From Xanthobacteraceae bacterium (GTDB lineage: Bacteria > Pseudomonadota > Alphaproteobacteria > Rhizobiales > Xanthobacteraceae): a DNA stretch of 64,000 nt. The notes beneath the pieces are model-generated. The model did no database searches. It had not been told where the DNA came from and saw only the letters and a program-made list of their open reading frames with translations. Location: positions 62,001 through 126,000 of the forward strand of contig JARBUD010000006.1 of the NCBI GenBank assembly GCA_029239875.1, written 5' to 3'. Of this stretch, positions 55,282 through 64,000 are shown piece after piece (the first letter of the stretch is position 1; each line of letters begins with the position of its first letter). Position numbers and translations under genes: made by a program.

Positions 55282-56163
55282 TCATTTCCGCAAGGGTGGC
55301 GGGGCGTGTCCGGTCCAGGCTTCGAACACCGCCGCGAAGACCTGTGCCATGCCTTGTGCGAGAAGGCCCCCGGTTGGAGCGAGGCAGCGCACGACGATGC
55401 CGCACCCACCGGGCAGGCCGCTCAGGCCGATCCGGCATCCCAGCCCGTCGAGCCGCTGCATGAGGGCGGAGGTATCCACATCGCAGCGCCGAGCGCCGAG
55501 GCCCACCACATTGCCCATCGCCCGATAGGGGCCGAGCGGAGACGCCGATCCGGCGAATTGGGCGCCGCTGATCCCGCCGCGGTCCCACACGAGGATCCGC
55601 CCGCCCGGGTCGCGTACGCATAGTTCGGTGTGCAGCCGGCCGAAGGGCCGGCCGTGCTGTTCCGGGTCATGCGTGGTGAAACCGTCGGCGAGTATGACGC
55701 GCCCGCCGGATGCCAGCGTCACCTGCGTGCTCGCACGGAGATGGGCCTTGGGAAACAGGATGAAGGGATCGTTGGTCAGGATGAGGAAGGCCTCGTCGCG
55801 CACACCTATGGCGGTCGACAGGCAGGCCTCGTTCCCCGGCGTGCGGTGGACGACAGTCGCCGCCTGGCTGGTGACATGGGCCTGCGCGCCGACGCCGACC
55901 TCGATGTCGAGCGCCAGCCGGTCGCCCGTGTACAGCCCGCCGGAACTCGATTGCAGATAGAGCGTGGCGCATTCCGGCAGACGCGGGTCGAGCCGGAAGG
56001 GCCGGGTTATGTGGAACGGATAGGGGATGTGCTGGCGCGCGAGAACGGTGTGGCCACCGCCCTTGACGAAACCAAGCTGCGCCTGCACGTCGCGCGCGCA
56101 CGCGGTTCCCGGTGCGATAGGCCCAGCGTGCCTCAGGCCCGCCGCCTGTGGCGCAGCGTTCAT
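55282..56163 (-). CDS. ureD: Urease accessory protein UreD
   Basis: Scaffold (293 aa) that, with UreF and UreG, docks on apo-urease and channels nickel. [38 protein letters not shown] and [22 protein letters not shown] are conserved. ATG 56163 overlaps the ureG stop by 4 bp; the frame is open far upstream but there overlaps ureG. Last gene of the urease operon. Confidence 0.88.
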   Translation of the reverse strand: MNAAPQAAGLRHAGPIAPGTACARDVQAQLGFVKGGGHTVLARQHIPYPFHITRPFRLDPRLPECATLYLQSSSGGLYTGDRLALDIEVGVGAQAHVTSQAATVVHRTPGNEACLSTAIGVRDEAFLILTNDPFILFPKAHLRASTQVTLASGGRVILADGFTTHDPEQHGRPFGRLHTELCVRDPGGRILVWDRGGISGAQFAGSASPLGPYRAMGNVVGLGARRCDVDTSALMQRLDGLGCRIGLSGLPGGCGIVVRCLAPTGGLLAQGMAQVFAAVFEAWTGHAPPPLRK

Positions 56164-56810
56164 CGGAACAGCACCGCTTTCAGCATCGCATCGGCGACCT
56201 CCGCCACACCCGCGCCTCGGCGGGCATCGGTCAGGAGCACCGGCCTCTGTCCTCGAATCGCCCGGGCTTCCTCCATCATCCGGGGCAGGGCGACGCCGAC
56301 ATGGGACGCGAGATCCTCCTTGTTGATGACCAGAAGATCGCAGCGCAGCGTTCCCGGCCCCTTCTTGCGCGGAATATCGTCGCCGCCGGCCACATCGATG
56401 ACGAAGATCCACCAGTCCACCAGATCGAGCGAGAAGGTGGAGGCGAGGTTGTCCCCGCCGGATTCGAACAGGATCAGCTCCACTCCGGGGAAGCGGGCCT
56501 CCAGTTCGTCCCCCGCCGCGATATTCAGCGTGGGGTCCTCGCGGATGACGGTGTGCGGGCAGGCACCGGCCTCGACCGCCGATACACGCTGGGGATCGAT
56601 GAGCCCGGAGCGCCGCAGCCGTTCGGCATCCTCCCGGGTGACGAGGTCGTTCGTCACCACCGCGAGGTCGACGCCGCGGGCGTGAAGCACCGGAATGAGG
56701 GCCTCGATCAGCGCGGTCTTGCCGGAGCCGACCGGCCCGCCGATGCCGACGCGCGCCGCGACGCGGCGGCCTTCCGCCTGTTCGGCGGTTCGATCGTCGA
56801 ACAGGTTCAT
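56160..56810 (-). CDS. ureG: Urease accessory GTPase UreG
   Basis: SIMIBI GTPase, 216 aa. P-loop GGPVGSGKT at residues 24-32, [19 protein letters not shown], the nickel motif CPH ([11 protein letters not shown]), [12 protein letters not shown] and the NKED guanine motif. Hydrolyses GTP to release Ni(II) into urease. The variation [10 protein letters not shown], where most UreGs have TAIREDASMN, hints at a divergent urease lineage. ATG 56810 overlaps ureC by 4 bp. Confidence 0.92.
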   Translation of the reverse strand: MNLFDDRTAEQAEGRRVAARVGIGGPVGSGKTALIEALIPVLHARGVDLAVVTNDLVTREDAERLRRSGLIDPQRVSAVEAGACPHTVIREDPTLNIAAGDELEARFPGVELILFESGGDNLASTFSLDLVDWWIFVIDVAGGDDIPRKKGPGTLRCDLLVINKEDLASHVGVALPRMMEEARAIRGQRPVLLTDARRGAGVAEVADAMLKAVLFR

Positions 56811-58519
56811 CGCAGCATGTACCTCTGGGCCAGAGGCAGCGTGTCGTAGGGCTCGCAGGTGGCGAGGGTTCCATCCACGAACACCTCGAAGGTCTGCGGA
56901 TCGACGCGGATGTCGGGGCAGGCGGCGTTCAGCACCATGTCCCGCTTCGTCAACGAGCGGGTGCCGCTGGCCGGCAGCAGTGCCTTCGAGAGCCCGAGCG
57001 CATTGGCAAGCCCGTCTTCGATGGCGAGCGGATGGACGAAGCAGGCCGACAGGGACGGCGCGGCGCGTCCGAACGCACCCCATTGCGGACGCATCAGCAG
57101 GGGCTCGCAGGTCATGAGCGAGGCGGCGGAATCGCCCATGGCTCCCCAGGCGATGAAGCCGCCCTTCACAACCAGTTCCGGCTTGATACCGAAGAAGCCG
57201 GGCCGCCAGATGACGATGTCCGCCATCTTGCCGTCCTCCAGCGAGCCGATATGCGCGGCAATGCCGAAGGTGCGGGCGGCGTTGATCGTGTACTTGGCGA
57301 TGTAGCGCTTGATGCGGGCATTGTCGCCCATGCCCGGCGTGTCCTCCGGCAGCGGGCCGCGCTGGTCCTTCATCTTCGAGGCGAGCTGCCAGGTCCGGCA
57401 GATGACCTCATGGATCCGCCCCATGCCCTGGCTGTCGGAGCCAAGCATGGAGATCGCGCCGAGATCGTGCAGCACGTCTTCGGCGGCGATCGTCTGGGGA
57501 CGGATGCGGCTCTCGGCGAAGGCGACGTCCTCGGGGATCGCCGGGTTGAGGTGGTGGCACACCATCGTCATGTCGAGGTGTTCGTCGAAGGTGTTGACCG
57601 TGTAGGGATTGGTCGGGTTGGTCGACGAGGGCAGGCAATTGGCTATGCCCGCCACGCGGATGATGTCCGGCGCGTGCCCGCCGCCGGCACCCTCGGTGTG
57701 GTACATGTGGATCGTGCGGCCACCGATGGCGGCGAGCGTGTCCTCCAGAAAGCCGCTCTCGTTCAGCGTGTCGGTATGGATCTGTACCTGGAAATCGAGC
57801 TCGTCGGCGACGCGCAGGCATGTGTCGATCGGCGCCGGCATCGAGCCCCAGTCCTCGTGCAGCTTCAGCCCCAGGCAGCCGGTCCGCATCTGCTCGACGA
57901 GCGAGGCGGGCTTGTGGCTGTTGCCCCGCCCGAGGAAGCCGAAATTGATCGGCCAGTGCTCCGACGCCTGCAGCATCTTGCCGGTGTTGAACGGGCCGCC
58001 GGAATCGATGCCGACCGTGATCGGGCCGAGCGAACCGCCGATCATCGTGGTGATGCCGCTGGAGATGGCGTGCTCGCACAGACCCGCACTATCGAAATGC
58101 ACATGCACGTCGATGGCGCCGGCCGTGGCGATCAGCCCCTCGCAATCGCGCACGGTGGTCGCCTGCGAGACGATGAGGCGGGGATCGACCCCGTCCATGA
58201 TCGCCGGATTGCCCGCCTTGCCGAGGCCGACGATCCTGCCGTTCCTGATGCCGAGGTCGCCCTTGACGATGCCGAGCACGGCGTCGATCACCACGACATT
58301 GCACAGCAGCATGTCGAGCGCGCCCTCCGCGGAGGTGACGCCCGCCGCCAACCCCGCCCCGTCGCGCAGCGTCTTGCCGCCGCCATGAAGGCATTCGTCG
58401 CCATAGACCGTATGGTCCTTCTCGACGACGGCGACCAGCGAGGTGTCTCCCAGCCGGACCCCGTCGCCAACCGTCGGCCCGTACATGTCGGCGTAGTCGC
58501 GGCGTCGCATCGTGGCCAT
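56807..58519 (-). CDS. ureC: Urease alpha (catalytic) subunit
   Basis: Nickel enzyme subunit (570 aa) that hydrolyses urea to ammonia and carbamate. All metal ligands are present: H139 and H141 (DVHVH), carbamylated K219 (GLKLHEDWG), H248, H274 and D362 (GSDSQGMGR); the flap Cys-His is C321-H322 (MVCHHL). Against K. aerogenes UreC, unusual residues are [14 protein letters not shown] in place of DTHIHWICPQ and a longer linker around 170-180, so this belongs to the divergent urease group that has a fused UreAB. Gap to ureAB only 2 bp. Confidence 0.93.
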   Translation of the reverse strand: MATMRRRDYADMYGPTVGDGVRLGDTSLVAVVEKDHTVYGDECLHGGGKTLRDGAGLAAGVTSAEGALDMLLCNVVVIDAVLGIVKGDLGIRNGRIVGLGKAGNPAIMDGVDPRLIVSQATTVRDCEGLIATAGAIDVHVHFDSAGLCEHAISSGITTMIGGSLGPITVGIDSGGPFNTGKMLQASEHWPINFGFLGRGNSHKPASLVEQMRTGCLGLKLHEDWGSMPAPIDTCLRVADELDFQVQIHTDTLNESGFLEDTLAAIGGRTIHMYHTEGAGGGHAPDIIRVAGIANCLPSSTNPTNPYTVNTFDEHLDMTMVCHHLNPAIPEDVAFAESRIRPQTIAAEDVLHDLGAISMLGSDSQGMGRIHEVICRTWQLASKMKDQRGPLPEDTPGMGDNARIKRYIAKYTINAARTFGIAAHIGSLEDGKMADIVIWRPGFFGIKPELVVKGGFIAWGAMGDSAASLMTCEPLLMRPQWGAFGRAAPSLSACFVHPLAIEDGLANALGLSKALLPASGTRSLTKRDMVLNAACPDIRVDPQTFEVFVDGTLATCEPYDTLPLAQRYMLR

Positions 58520-58521
58520 GC

Positions 58522-59205
58522 TCAGGCTCCCTTGAATCCGCCCTCGCGGGCCCGGCGCAGCGCCAGGGCGGCGTCACCGTCGCCCTGGAAGAGATTGTTG
58601 AAACCGCTGACTTTCCGCTCGCCGCCGAAGGATACCAGGACCAGCGTCTTGCTCTGTCCGGGCTCGAAGCGCACCGCCGTGCCGGCGGGAATGTCGAGAC
58701 GCTTGCCGTAGGCTTTCGCCCGATCGAACTCGAGCGCCTTGTTCACCTCGAAGAAGTGGAAATGCGAGCCGATCTGGATGGCACGGTCGCCGGTATTGAC
58801 GGCCGTGACTTCGGTGCGCTCGCGCCCGGCATTGAGCTCGATCTCGCCGTCGAGCGGCAGCAGCTCGCCGGGCGCGAGCGGCTCGGCGGTGGCGCCTTCG
58901 AGCGGGCGGATCGGCTCATGGATCGTGACCAGCTTGGTGCCGTCCGGGAACATGCATTCCACCTGAAGGATGGGGATCAGCGGCGCGATGCCGGGGAGGA
59001 CGTCGTCGGTGCTCAGGATGCGCGAGCCCAGACTCATCATCTCCGACACGCTGCGGCCGTCCCGCGCACCCTCGAGGATTTCATCGGTGATCAGCGCCAC
59101 CGCCTCGGGATGGTTGAGCTTCAATCCTCGCGCTCGACGCTTGCGGGCGAGTTCCGCCGCCGTGAAGATCGTCAGCCGTTCGAGTTCCGTCGGGGTGAGA
59201 AGCAT
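58522..59205 (-). CDS. ureAB: Urease gamma-beta fusion subunit
   Basis: A single 227-residue polypeptide carrying UreA (residues 1-100: [41 protein letters not shown]) followed by UreB (from about 125: [50 protein letters not shown]). Fusion is known in Helicobacter UreA and in some alphaproteobacterial and actinobacterial ureases. Start ATG 59205; upstream frame overlaps ureF. Confidence 0.93.
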   Translation of the reverse strand: MLLTPTELERLTIFTAAELARKRRARGLKLNHPEAVALITDEILEGARDGRSVSEMMSLGSRILSTDDVLPGIAPLIPILQVECMFPDGTKLVTIHEPIRPLEGATAEPLAPGELLPLDGEIELNAGRERTEVTAVNTGDRAIQIGSHFHFFEVNKALEFDRAKAYGKRLDIPAGTAVRFEPGQSKTLVLVSFGGERKVSGFNNLFQGDGDAALALRRAREGGFKGA

Positions 59206-59234
59206 CTGGGTCTTCCTGCGGGTTGAGAGGCCGA

Positions 59235-59918
59235 TCAGTTGGAGAAGAGCCGGACGTCCGAGGTGGCGTGGCGCATGGTGGCGATGTCGAGCATGGGCGT
59301 GAGGCTCTCGAAATGGTCGCAAGTGAGACCGTCTCCGCTCCCCGCCTCCTCCAGCAGCCGAGCCAGCAGCGGAAGGGTCGCGCCGAGGCAGCGCTGGGCT
59401 TCCACCGCGCCGATGAGACTGAGGCGGACTGCCGCGCTGGCCATGCCGGCGGCGACGCCATAGGCGGAGGCGGCTAGCGCGGATCGTGCGTCGAGCCCGC
59501 AGGCCCGCCAGATGGCGCCCTGGACGACCGGCAGGTGCCCGAGCATATGCCGGCGCTCGACCTGCTTCTTCAGTTCCGCCGCGGTGCGGGTTCCGATGCG
59601 CGCATGGGCCGTCAGGAATGCCAGCCCGTTGCGGCGCGACCCCGTCCGCTGCGGGGCGGACAGGGTGGCGGTGTCGAGACGCCGGTCGATCTCGGCCAGA
59701 CGAGCCTCGTCCTCTCCGGCGGCGAACGCCAGGGAGACGGCGATGCGATCCATCCCCATCCAGCGATGGGTCAGCGTCATGGCGAGCACGTCGGCGAGAC
59801 CCACGCCGTCGAGGCGCTCGCCCAGCTCCGCCAGCCCTTCGATCCCGTTGGAAAAGGCGAAGCCGCCATTGGGAAAGGCGGAATCTGCCTGCCAGAGCGT
59901 TGCGAAAAGGCTCAGCAT
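59235..59918 (-). CDS. ureF: Urease accessory protein UreF
   Basis: All-helical chaperone, 227 aa, that acts as GTPase checkpoint with UreD and Ure[22 protein letters not shown] is the family start (most have PxGxFxxSxGLE). ATG 59918 overlaps the ureE stop by 7 bp. The C-terminus DVRLFSN matches the conserved R-L-F-x-S/N end needed for UreG contact. Confidence 0.88.
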   Translation of the reverse strand: MLSLFATLWQADSAFPNGGFAFSNGIEGLAELGERLDGVGLADVLAMTLTHRWMGMDRIAVSLAFAAGEDEARLAEIDRRLDTATLSAPQRTGSRRNGLAFLTAHARIGTRTAAELKKQVERRHMLGHLPVVQGAIWRACGLDARSALAASAYGVAAGMASAAVRLSLIGAVEAQRCLGATLPLLARLLEEAGSGDGLTCDHFESLTPMLDIATMRHATSDVRLFSN

Positions 59919-60379
59919 GGCGCCTCGTCGGCCTGGACGATGCGCGTTTCGATACGGATATCGAGGCCGAGTACGGCCAGCCGTGCGAGATAGGTCTCCT
60001 CCGGCCCTTCCAGCGCGACCTCGATGGCCGTGGCCGCGAAGCGCACGCGCCAGTGCAAGTTGCCGACCTGGTAGCCAAGCTCCAGTGCGGCGGCGAGGTC
60101 GAGCGGGGTGAGCCGGAGCCAGCGCTCGGCGTCGACCCTCACCACGATCGCCCGGTGCGCGTCGAGCAGCAGTATGGCGCCATCGGTCAACGGCTCGTCC
60201 CGCGGCAGCGCCACCGCCACCTCGGAACCTTGGCTGGTCAGCGCCCGGAACCGCCGCCGCGCCAGCTCGGCGGCCGGCAGCAGGAGCCACTCGACCGCGC
60301 CGCCGTGCTCCAGATGGTGCAACCGTTCCGCGAAGTCGTCATCCAGCCGATTTCCAAGCACACGATCGACAAGCAGCAT
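59912..60379 (-). CDS. ureE: Urease accessory metallochaperone UreE
   Basis: A 155-residue UreE. N-terminal peptide-binding domain then the metal domain with [16 protein letters not shown], which contains the conserved His of the dimer-interface nickel site. It has no His-rich C-terminal tail (ends QADEAPC), so it binds few Ni ions, like UreE of Helicobacter-type systems. Follows the unknown gene by 30 bp. Confidence 0.85.
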   Translation of the reverse strand: MLLVDRVLGNRLDDDFAERLHHLEHGGAVEWLLLPAAELARRRFRALTSQGSEVAVALPRDEPLTDGAILLLDAHRAIVVRVDAERWLRLTPLDLAAALELGYQVGNLHWRVRFAATAIEVALEGPEETYLARLAVLGLDIRIETRIVQADEAPC

Positions 60380-60409
60380 GAGTACCGTCCCGATGAAGAG
60401 GGCGCACCT

Positions 60410-60763
60410 CTAGGCGTGACTGGACCGATCCGGCCCATCGAGCGGGCCGGATCCGTGATGGGGCGCGTCCGGTTCGCCTGCGCGCTTGAACAGGAACAGG
60501 CAGCGTCCCGCTCCGTCGTCGGCGGCTGGCACCTGGAGCTGCTCGGTGAGGTAGCGAAACACGATCCGCGCCGCGGCAGGCGACAAGGTGGGCTTCCACA
60601 GCCAGATGTCGCTGTCCGCATCGACCGCGTGACGTGCAAACAGAGCCTGGGCCGCATCGTCCGCGCAGCCGACGCGCCACTCGGCGGACTTTCCTCCGAA
60701 TTCCTTGATGTAGCTCAGGAATTCGAACTTCACCTGCTGCGGGCTGAAAACCATCGGCGTCAC
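60410..60763 (-). CDS. Hypothetical protein in the urease/DMFase operon
   Basis: A 117-residue soluble protein: VKFEFLSYIKEFGGKSAEWR at the N-terminus, KPTLSPAAARIVFRYLTEQL in the middle, disordered Gly/Pro/His-rich C-terminus (PDAPHHGSGPLDGPDRSSHA) that might bind metal. I do not recognise the family. It does not resemble the small subunit of dimethylformamidase. It overlaps the Sel1 gene by 4 bp, so co-function with the operon is likely. Confidence 0.72.
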   Translation of the reverse strand: MTPMVFSPQQVKFEFLSYIKEFGGKSAEWRVGCADDAAQALFARHAVDADSDIWLWKPTLSPAAARIVFRYLTEQLQVPAADDGAGRCLFLFKRAGEPDAPHHGSGPLDGPDRSSHA

Positions 60764-61458
60764 CCGGGCAACGGGTTGAGGCGCGCATGGCGGGAGGTCT
60801 CGGCGGTCTGGTTCCGCCAGCGTCCCACGGCCTGGCTGCCGGCCTGCTTCTCATCCGCTGACATCTGCGACACGACCGCCTCGAGCGCGGTCAGTGCGGC
60901 ACCCACGCCGTGCTGCGCTGCAAGGGACAGCCATGTGAAGGCTTCGACGCGATCCTTCTCCACGCCGAGGCCGTTCGCATACATGAAGCCGAGGCGGGCC
61001 TGGGCCGGATAGTGACCCGTCTCGGCCGCCGCGCGATACCAGTGCGCCGCCGCGGCGTGGTCGGGCGACGATCCCTCGCCCTTCGACAAGAGGGTAGCCA
61101 GATTGTACTGGGCGAACGCGTCGCCACGCTCCGCCGCCCGTTCGAGCCAGCGAACACCCGCAGCAACGTCGCGCGGTGTGCCGTGTCCCATGGCCAGCAT
61201 GGCGCCGACATTGGTTTGGGCGAGGACGATGCCGGCTTCCGCGCCGTCGAGATAAAGCGCGAAGGCGCGTGCCAGGGAAGCTTCCGCGCCTTCCCCGTTG
61301 GCGTACATCGCGGCGAGCCATGTCTTGGCGTTCGGATCGCCTTCGCCGGCCAGTCGCGAGAAGCGCGTGAAGGCGTCGTCGTAGTCGCCGCGCGTGTAGG
61401 CCGCGATGGCGGCGCCGAGCGCCGTGGTATCCGCGATGGGGATCTCCAGCGACAGCAT
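60760..61458 (-). CDS. Sel1-repeat (tetratricopeptide-like) protein
   Basis: A 232-residue protein with about four Sel1-like repeats of 36 residues, for example WLAAMYANGEG, NVGAMLAMGHGTPRDVAAGVRW, YNLATLLSKGEGSSPDHAAAA and ARLGFMYANGLGVEKDRVEA. No signal peptide, so probably a cytoplasmic protein-protein adaptor. Start MLSLEIPIADTTALG at 61458; the open frame upstream overlaps the Rieske-like gene. It may hold the enzyme subunits of this operon together. Confidence 0.85.
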   Translation of the reverse strand: MLSLEIPIADTTALGAAIAAYTRGDYDDAFTRFSRLAGEGDPNAKTWLAAMYANGEGAEASLARAFALYLDGAEAGIVLAQTNVGAMLAMGHGTPRDVAAGVRWLERAAERGDAFAQYNLATLLSKGEGSSPDHAAAAHWYRAAAETGHYPAQARLGFMYANGLGVEKDRVEAFTWLSLAAQHGVGAALTALEAVVSQMSADEKQAGSQAVGRWRNQTAETSRHARLNPLPG

Positions 61459-61462
61459 GGCT

Positions 61463-62563
61463 TCAGCCTCTCGGATTCTGGTAGAGCGGCTGCGCAAAGT
61501 CGTCGCGCGGCATGCGCGCCACCCTCGCTGCGAGCGCGCTTTGCATCCACGCTCCCGGTGCGTCGTTCTGGATCGGCAGTGGAGTGCCGATCGTCTGCGG
61601 GCGATGCTGGGTGCCCCAGTAGGCACTCACCTCGTGCTCGGCCTCGCCGTGTTCGGCCCGCAGCCGGACCTCTTCGCGCCAGAACAGGCGGTCGCGGAGC
61701 GGATCGGTGCCATAGGTCGATAGCCGGCACAGCGTCTGGCCCATCGCGGTCGGCTGCAGGGTCACGATCGCGGTGCTGCGCTTGGTCGCGATAAGCACCA
61801 GGTTGGGGAATAGCCAGGCCACCCGCGCCGAAGTGCCGTCGGAGAGGGTAGTGTCGGCCAGCATCCAGAGATCGCTCTGCGTGTGCGCCTGTGCGCCGGC
61901 GGCGAGGGCCTGGCCCATGAGCTTCCAGTTCGCCGCGTATTCGAGCCACACCTCTCCAGACCAGGCGGGCTTGTGGTTGCCGAAGAACCCGCCCATGCGG
62001 CCGAGCAGCGCCAGTTCGTCGCCCGGCCAAGAGGGGGTAACGTCCAGATTGACGAAGATCAGCGGTCCCCAGCTCTGCACATGGGTGGTGAGCAGCCGTT
62101 CGGGGCGCAGGCCCAGATATTGGTGCATCGCGGGCGTGCCGTCGCCGAGCTCGCTCGCCGGAATGGCGCTCCGGTCACGGCTGTAGCCGCAGGACGTGAA
62201 GGAGCATTTGGTCTTCGCGCCGGTCTGGCATTGCAGCGGCACGGCGCGGCATCCGCCGTGCTGGGCCTTGTTGAAGCGCGCCACGATGCCGTTATCGGTA
62301 CGCTGCACATGGATGCCGTGGGTGCCCACGGTGAAGGGGAGAAGGTCGCCCTTGCCCGCAATGGCCTCATGCGCGCCGATGCAGATCCAGTCGCGGGTCC
62401 AGACGGCCTCGTCCTCCAATTGGCTGAAGCGCAGCGAACGGAAGGCGACGGGCGGCAGCACCCGCGCTTCAGGCGCCAGCGCGTCCGCATAGAAGGCGGG
62501 GTCGGCGAGGTCGAGGCCCTCGTCCCGGTAGCCGAGATCGCGTCTGTGTGTCATGTCCGGCAT
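61463..62563 (-). CDS. Rieske-oxygenase-like alpha subunit with degenerate metal sites
   Basis: A 366-residue protein with the order and spacing of a Rieske ring-hydroxylating oxygenase alpha subunit (VWTRDWICIGAHEAIAGKGD, then LIFVNLD, then ANWKLM). The Rieske ligands CxH and CxxH appear as AQH (A100, H102) and CGYS (C125, S128), so two of four ligands are lost, while four other Cys positions (C105, C112, C120, C125) are clustered. The mononuclear iron triad after NWKL is also gone (GQALAAGAQAH). Oxygenase activity is therefore doubtful; a structural, regulatory or other metal-binding role is possible. An ATG at 62554 is an alternative start. Confidence 0.78.
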   Translation of the reverse strand: MPDMTHRRDLGYRDEGLDLADPAFYADALAPEARVLPPVAFRSLRFSQLEDEAVWTRDWICIGAHEAIAGKGDLLPFTVGTHGIHVQRTDNGIVARFNKAQHGGCRAVPLQCQTGAKTKCSFTSCGYSRDRSAIPASELGDGTPAMHQYLGLRPERLLTTHVQSWGPLIFVNLDVTPSWPGDELALLGRMGGFFGNHKPAWSGEVWLEYAANWKLMGQALAAGAQAHTQSDLWMLADTTLSDGTSARVAWLFPNLVLIATKRSTAIVTLQPTAMGQTLCRLSTYGTDPLRDRLFWREEVRLRAEHGEAEHEVSAYWGTQHRPQTIGTPLPIQNDAPGAWMQSALAARVARMPRDDFAQPLYQNPRG

Positions 62564-62624
62564 CCTGCGAGGGGAAGCCGGCGCCCGCGCATAGCCGCGC
62601 GCGCCGGATATCCGATCGGCAGCC

Positions 62625-64000
62625 TCAGGAGGCTGCGGCGAGCGCCGGCGACTCGTAGTCGGCGCGCCCGCGGTGCTTGACCGCCTCCGCCGGGGCCGGC
62701 GGCAGCGGCCCGTCCATCGAGAACCGGTCGAGCACGTTCTTCACCAGGGTCGAGACGTTGTTCTTGCCTTCGTTCCACGGCAGGGAGCCGCAGAAGGCGA
62801 TCGACGAGAAGGCGAAGCACGCACCGCCGTTCGGCGTCTCGTGGAAGGCGATGTCGCCGCGCACGCGCGGGTGGACGGTGCCGTCGAGGCCTTGCTGGTT
62901 GAAGCCGAAATCCTCCATCACCAGCAGGTAGGCTTCCGTGTGCCGGCCCGCCGAGGTCGCGACGGCAAGCGTGTGGGGCGGCGAGCCGAGCGTGACATCG
63001 ACGATGTCGAGCTCGAGGCCGGCGCAGCCGCCGCCGACGAGGCCGAAATTGCCGATCGGCTCGTCATAGGAGATGCCTTCGAAGGCCCACGCCACACGCG
63101 GATCAAGGCTGTCCGGCGTCCGGCTGTAATAGGTCGAGATGTCGAAGCCTTCGTTGGTCATGCCGACGCCGGCGACCGAATAGAGCGAGCGGCCGCGGTA
63201 GCGCCACATGCCGCCGAGCTCGCCCGTGCCTTGGTGGTAGTATTCGCCCGGGTCGGCGCGCCAAGTGCGGATGCCAGACTCGCAGCGCCGCATCTCGGTG
63301 ACGACGCCCCGGCCGAGGTCGTCATAGGCGGGATGATAGGAGTGGACCCAGTACCAAGCGTCCGCGCCCATATACATCAGGCGTCCGCCGCGCTGCGTGT
63401 AGTTGTGCAGGGCGTCGAGCTGGGTGCCCGAATTGTGCTCGGGGTGCGAGCCGGTGATGATGACGTTGTAGTTCTCCAGCCGGGCGAGACCGTCATAGGT
63501 GACGTCCTCGTCGGTGATCACGTCGTATTCGTACCCCATCGTCTCCAGCCAGTAGATCAGATGCAGGTCGGCCGGGTATTGCCACGGCGCCTGGGCAAGG
63601 AAGTGGTCGTATTTCGGCCGGATCGACAGGATCGGACGCAGCCGCGACGACAGGCAGATGCCCGAGCCGTCGGTGTGGGTGTCGTAGATCGAGCCGCCAT
63701 ATTCCCGGTGTTCGGCAAGGAACATGTTCTGGTGCTGCATGATCGGCACGCGGTAGACGAACAGCTCGGCCCCACCGGCGTTACAGGCCACGTGCTCGTT
63801 GGCATAGGCCATGTAGCTGATCGTCGGCACCATCACGGCGATCTTGGACTGCTCCTGACCGATCCGCGGCACGATCCAGAACGGGATGTAGTCCTCGTCG
63901 CCGTCCGAGGTCGTCAGCTTGAGCGCGTAGAAGCGGCTCTTGATCTCGGCCGGCACCGTCCATTCGACATCCACACCCCAGCGGGCATTGTCGACGTCGT
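62625..64000 (-). CDS. N,N-dimethylformamidase large-subunit-like protein (5' end outside window)
   Basis: C-terminal part (at least 458 aa) of a protein like the DMFase large subunit DmfA2, which hydrolyses N,N-dimethylformamide to dimethylamine and formate. The frame remains open to the window edge (DVDNARWGVDVEW), so the start lies beyond 64000. YEYDVITDEDV, ITGSHPEHNSG, MYMGADAWYWV and FEGISYDEPIGNFGLVGGGCAGLELD are family-like. DMFase uses Fe bound by two Tyr and a Glu; Tyr-rich segments are present but exact ligands cannot be assigned. Real substrate may be another N-alkylamide. Confidence 0.8.
   Translation of the reverse strand, partial: DVDNARWGVDVEWTVPAEIKSRFYALKLTTSDGDEDYIPFWIVPRIGQEQSKIAVMVPTISYMAYANEHVACNAGGAELFVYRVPIMQHQNMFLAEHREYGGSIYDTHTDGSGICLSSRLRPILSIRPKYDHFLAQAPWQYPADLHLIYWLETMGYEYDVITDEDVTYDGLARLENYNVIITGSHPEHNSGTQLDALHNYTQRGGRLMYMGADAWYWVHSYHPAYDDLGRGVVTEMRRCESGIRTWRADPGEYYHQGTGELGGMWRYRGRSLYSVAGVGMTNEGFDISTYYSRTPDSLDPRVAWAFEGISYDEPIGNFGLVGGGCAGLELDIVDVTLGSPPHTLAVATSAGRHTEAYLLVMEDFGFNQQGLDGTVHPRVRGDIAFHETPNGGACFAFSSIAFCGSLPWNEGKNNVSTLVKNVLDRFSMDGPLPPAPAEAVKHRGRADYESPALAAAS

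Noticed and set aside
60410..60763. Small subunit of dimethylformamidase
   Set aside because: Length is similar but sequence features do not match what I know of DmfA1; left as hypothetical.

Overview
The window is GC-rich, densely coded and arranged in long same-strand operons with many 4-bp start/stop overlaps. Several systems are typical of metabolically versatile Alphaproteobacteria, probably Hyphomicrobiales (a Xanthobacteraceae-like genome would fit): a malonate operon with a TRAP importer, tripartite tricarboxylate transporters (TTT) with Bug-type binding proteins, FCD-type GntR regulators, and a urease with fused gamma/beta subunits. That assignment is an inference from gene content. 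No rRNA, tRNA, CRISPR array, transposase or phage gene was seen.

Layout. (1) 1-3716: housekeeping-type genes: a small secreted protein, an unknown protein, a YafK-like L,D-transpeptidase lipoprotein, a YbaK-type Cys-tRNA(Pro) deacylase and a TehA/SLAC1-type channel. (2) 3744-18971, minus strand: an apparent operon with a HyuA/HyuB (hydantoinase/oxoprolinase) pair, a TorT-like binding protein, a sugar-type ABC importer and a three-subunit xanthine-dehydrogenase-type molybdenum hydroxylase. It is preceded by an omega-aminotransferase and an AraC regulator. (3) 19131-24560: a PxpA (LamB/YcsF) gene and a LysR regulator, divergent from a BCCP / biotin carboxylase / PxpB / PxpC operon. Regions 2 and 3 together look like uptake, hydroxylation and ATP- or biotin-dependent opening of a cyclic amide or N-heterocycle, followed by transamination of an omega-amino acid. 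(4) 24627-31454: a complete malonate operon (matA, matB, TRAP transporter) with divergent matR and a palindromic operator between them.

(5) 31482-54929: an accessory catabolic block with two TTT importers, three MmgE/PrpD proteins, three isocitrate/isopropylmalate/tartrate-type dehydrogenases, a PdxA-like dehydrogenase, two unusual SDRs, an AbrB-type membrane protein, a fluoroacetate-dehalogenase-like hydrolase coupled to a multi-rhodanese protein, and three GntR/FCD regulators. Seven near-identical sites (consensus close to TTGTYGACARTTGWC) lie one in front of each transcription unit, so the block behaves as one regulon. This is the most striking unexplained system in the window. Its substrate is probably a hydroxylated di- or tricarboxylate, possibly halogenated, but cannot be settled from sequence.

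(6) 55100-55255 encodes a 51-residue glycine-zipper membrane microprotein. (7) 55282-64000, minus strand: one long operon that runs off the window end. It encodes an N,N-dimethylformamidase large-subunit homologue (cut by the edge), a Rieske-oxygenase-like protein that has lost most metal ligands, a Sel1-repeat protein, an unknown protein and a full urease system (ureE, ureF, ureAB fusion, ureC, ureG, ureD). The linkage suggests a pathway releasing urea or a urea-like compound from an N-alkylated substrate.
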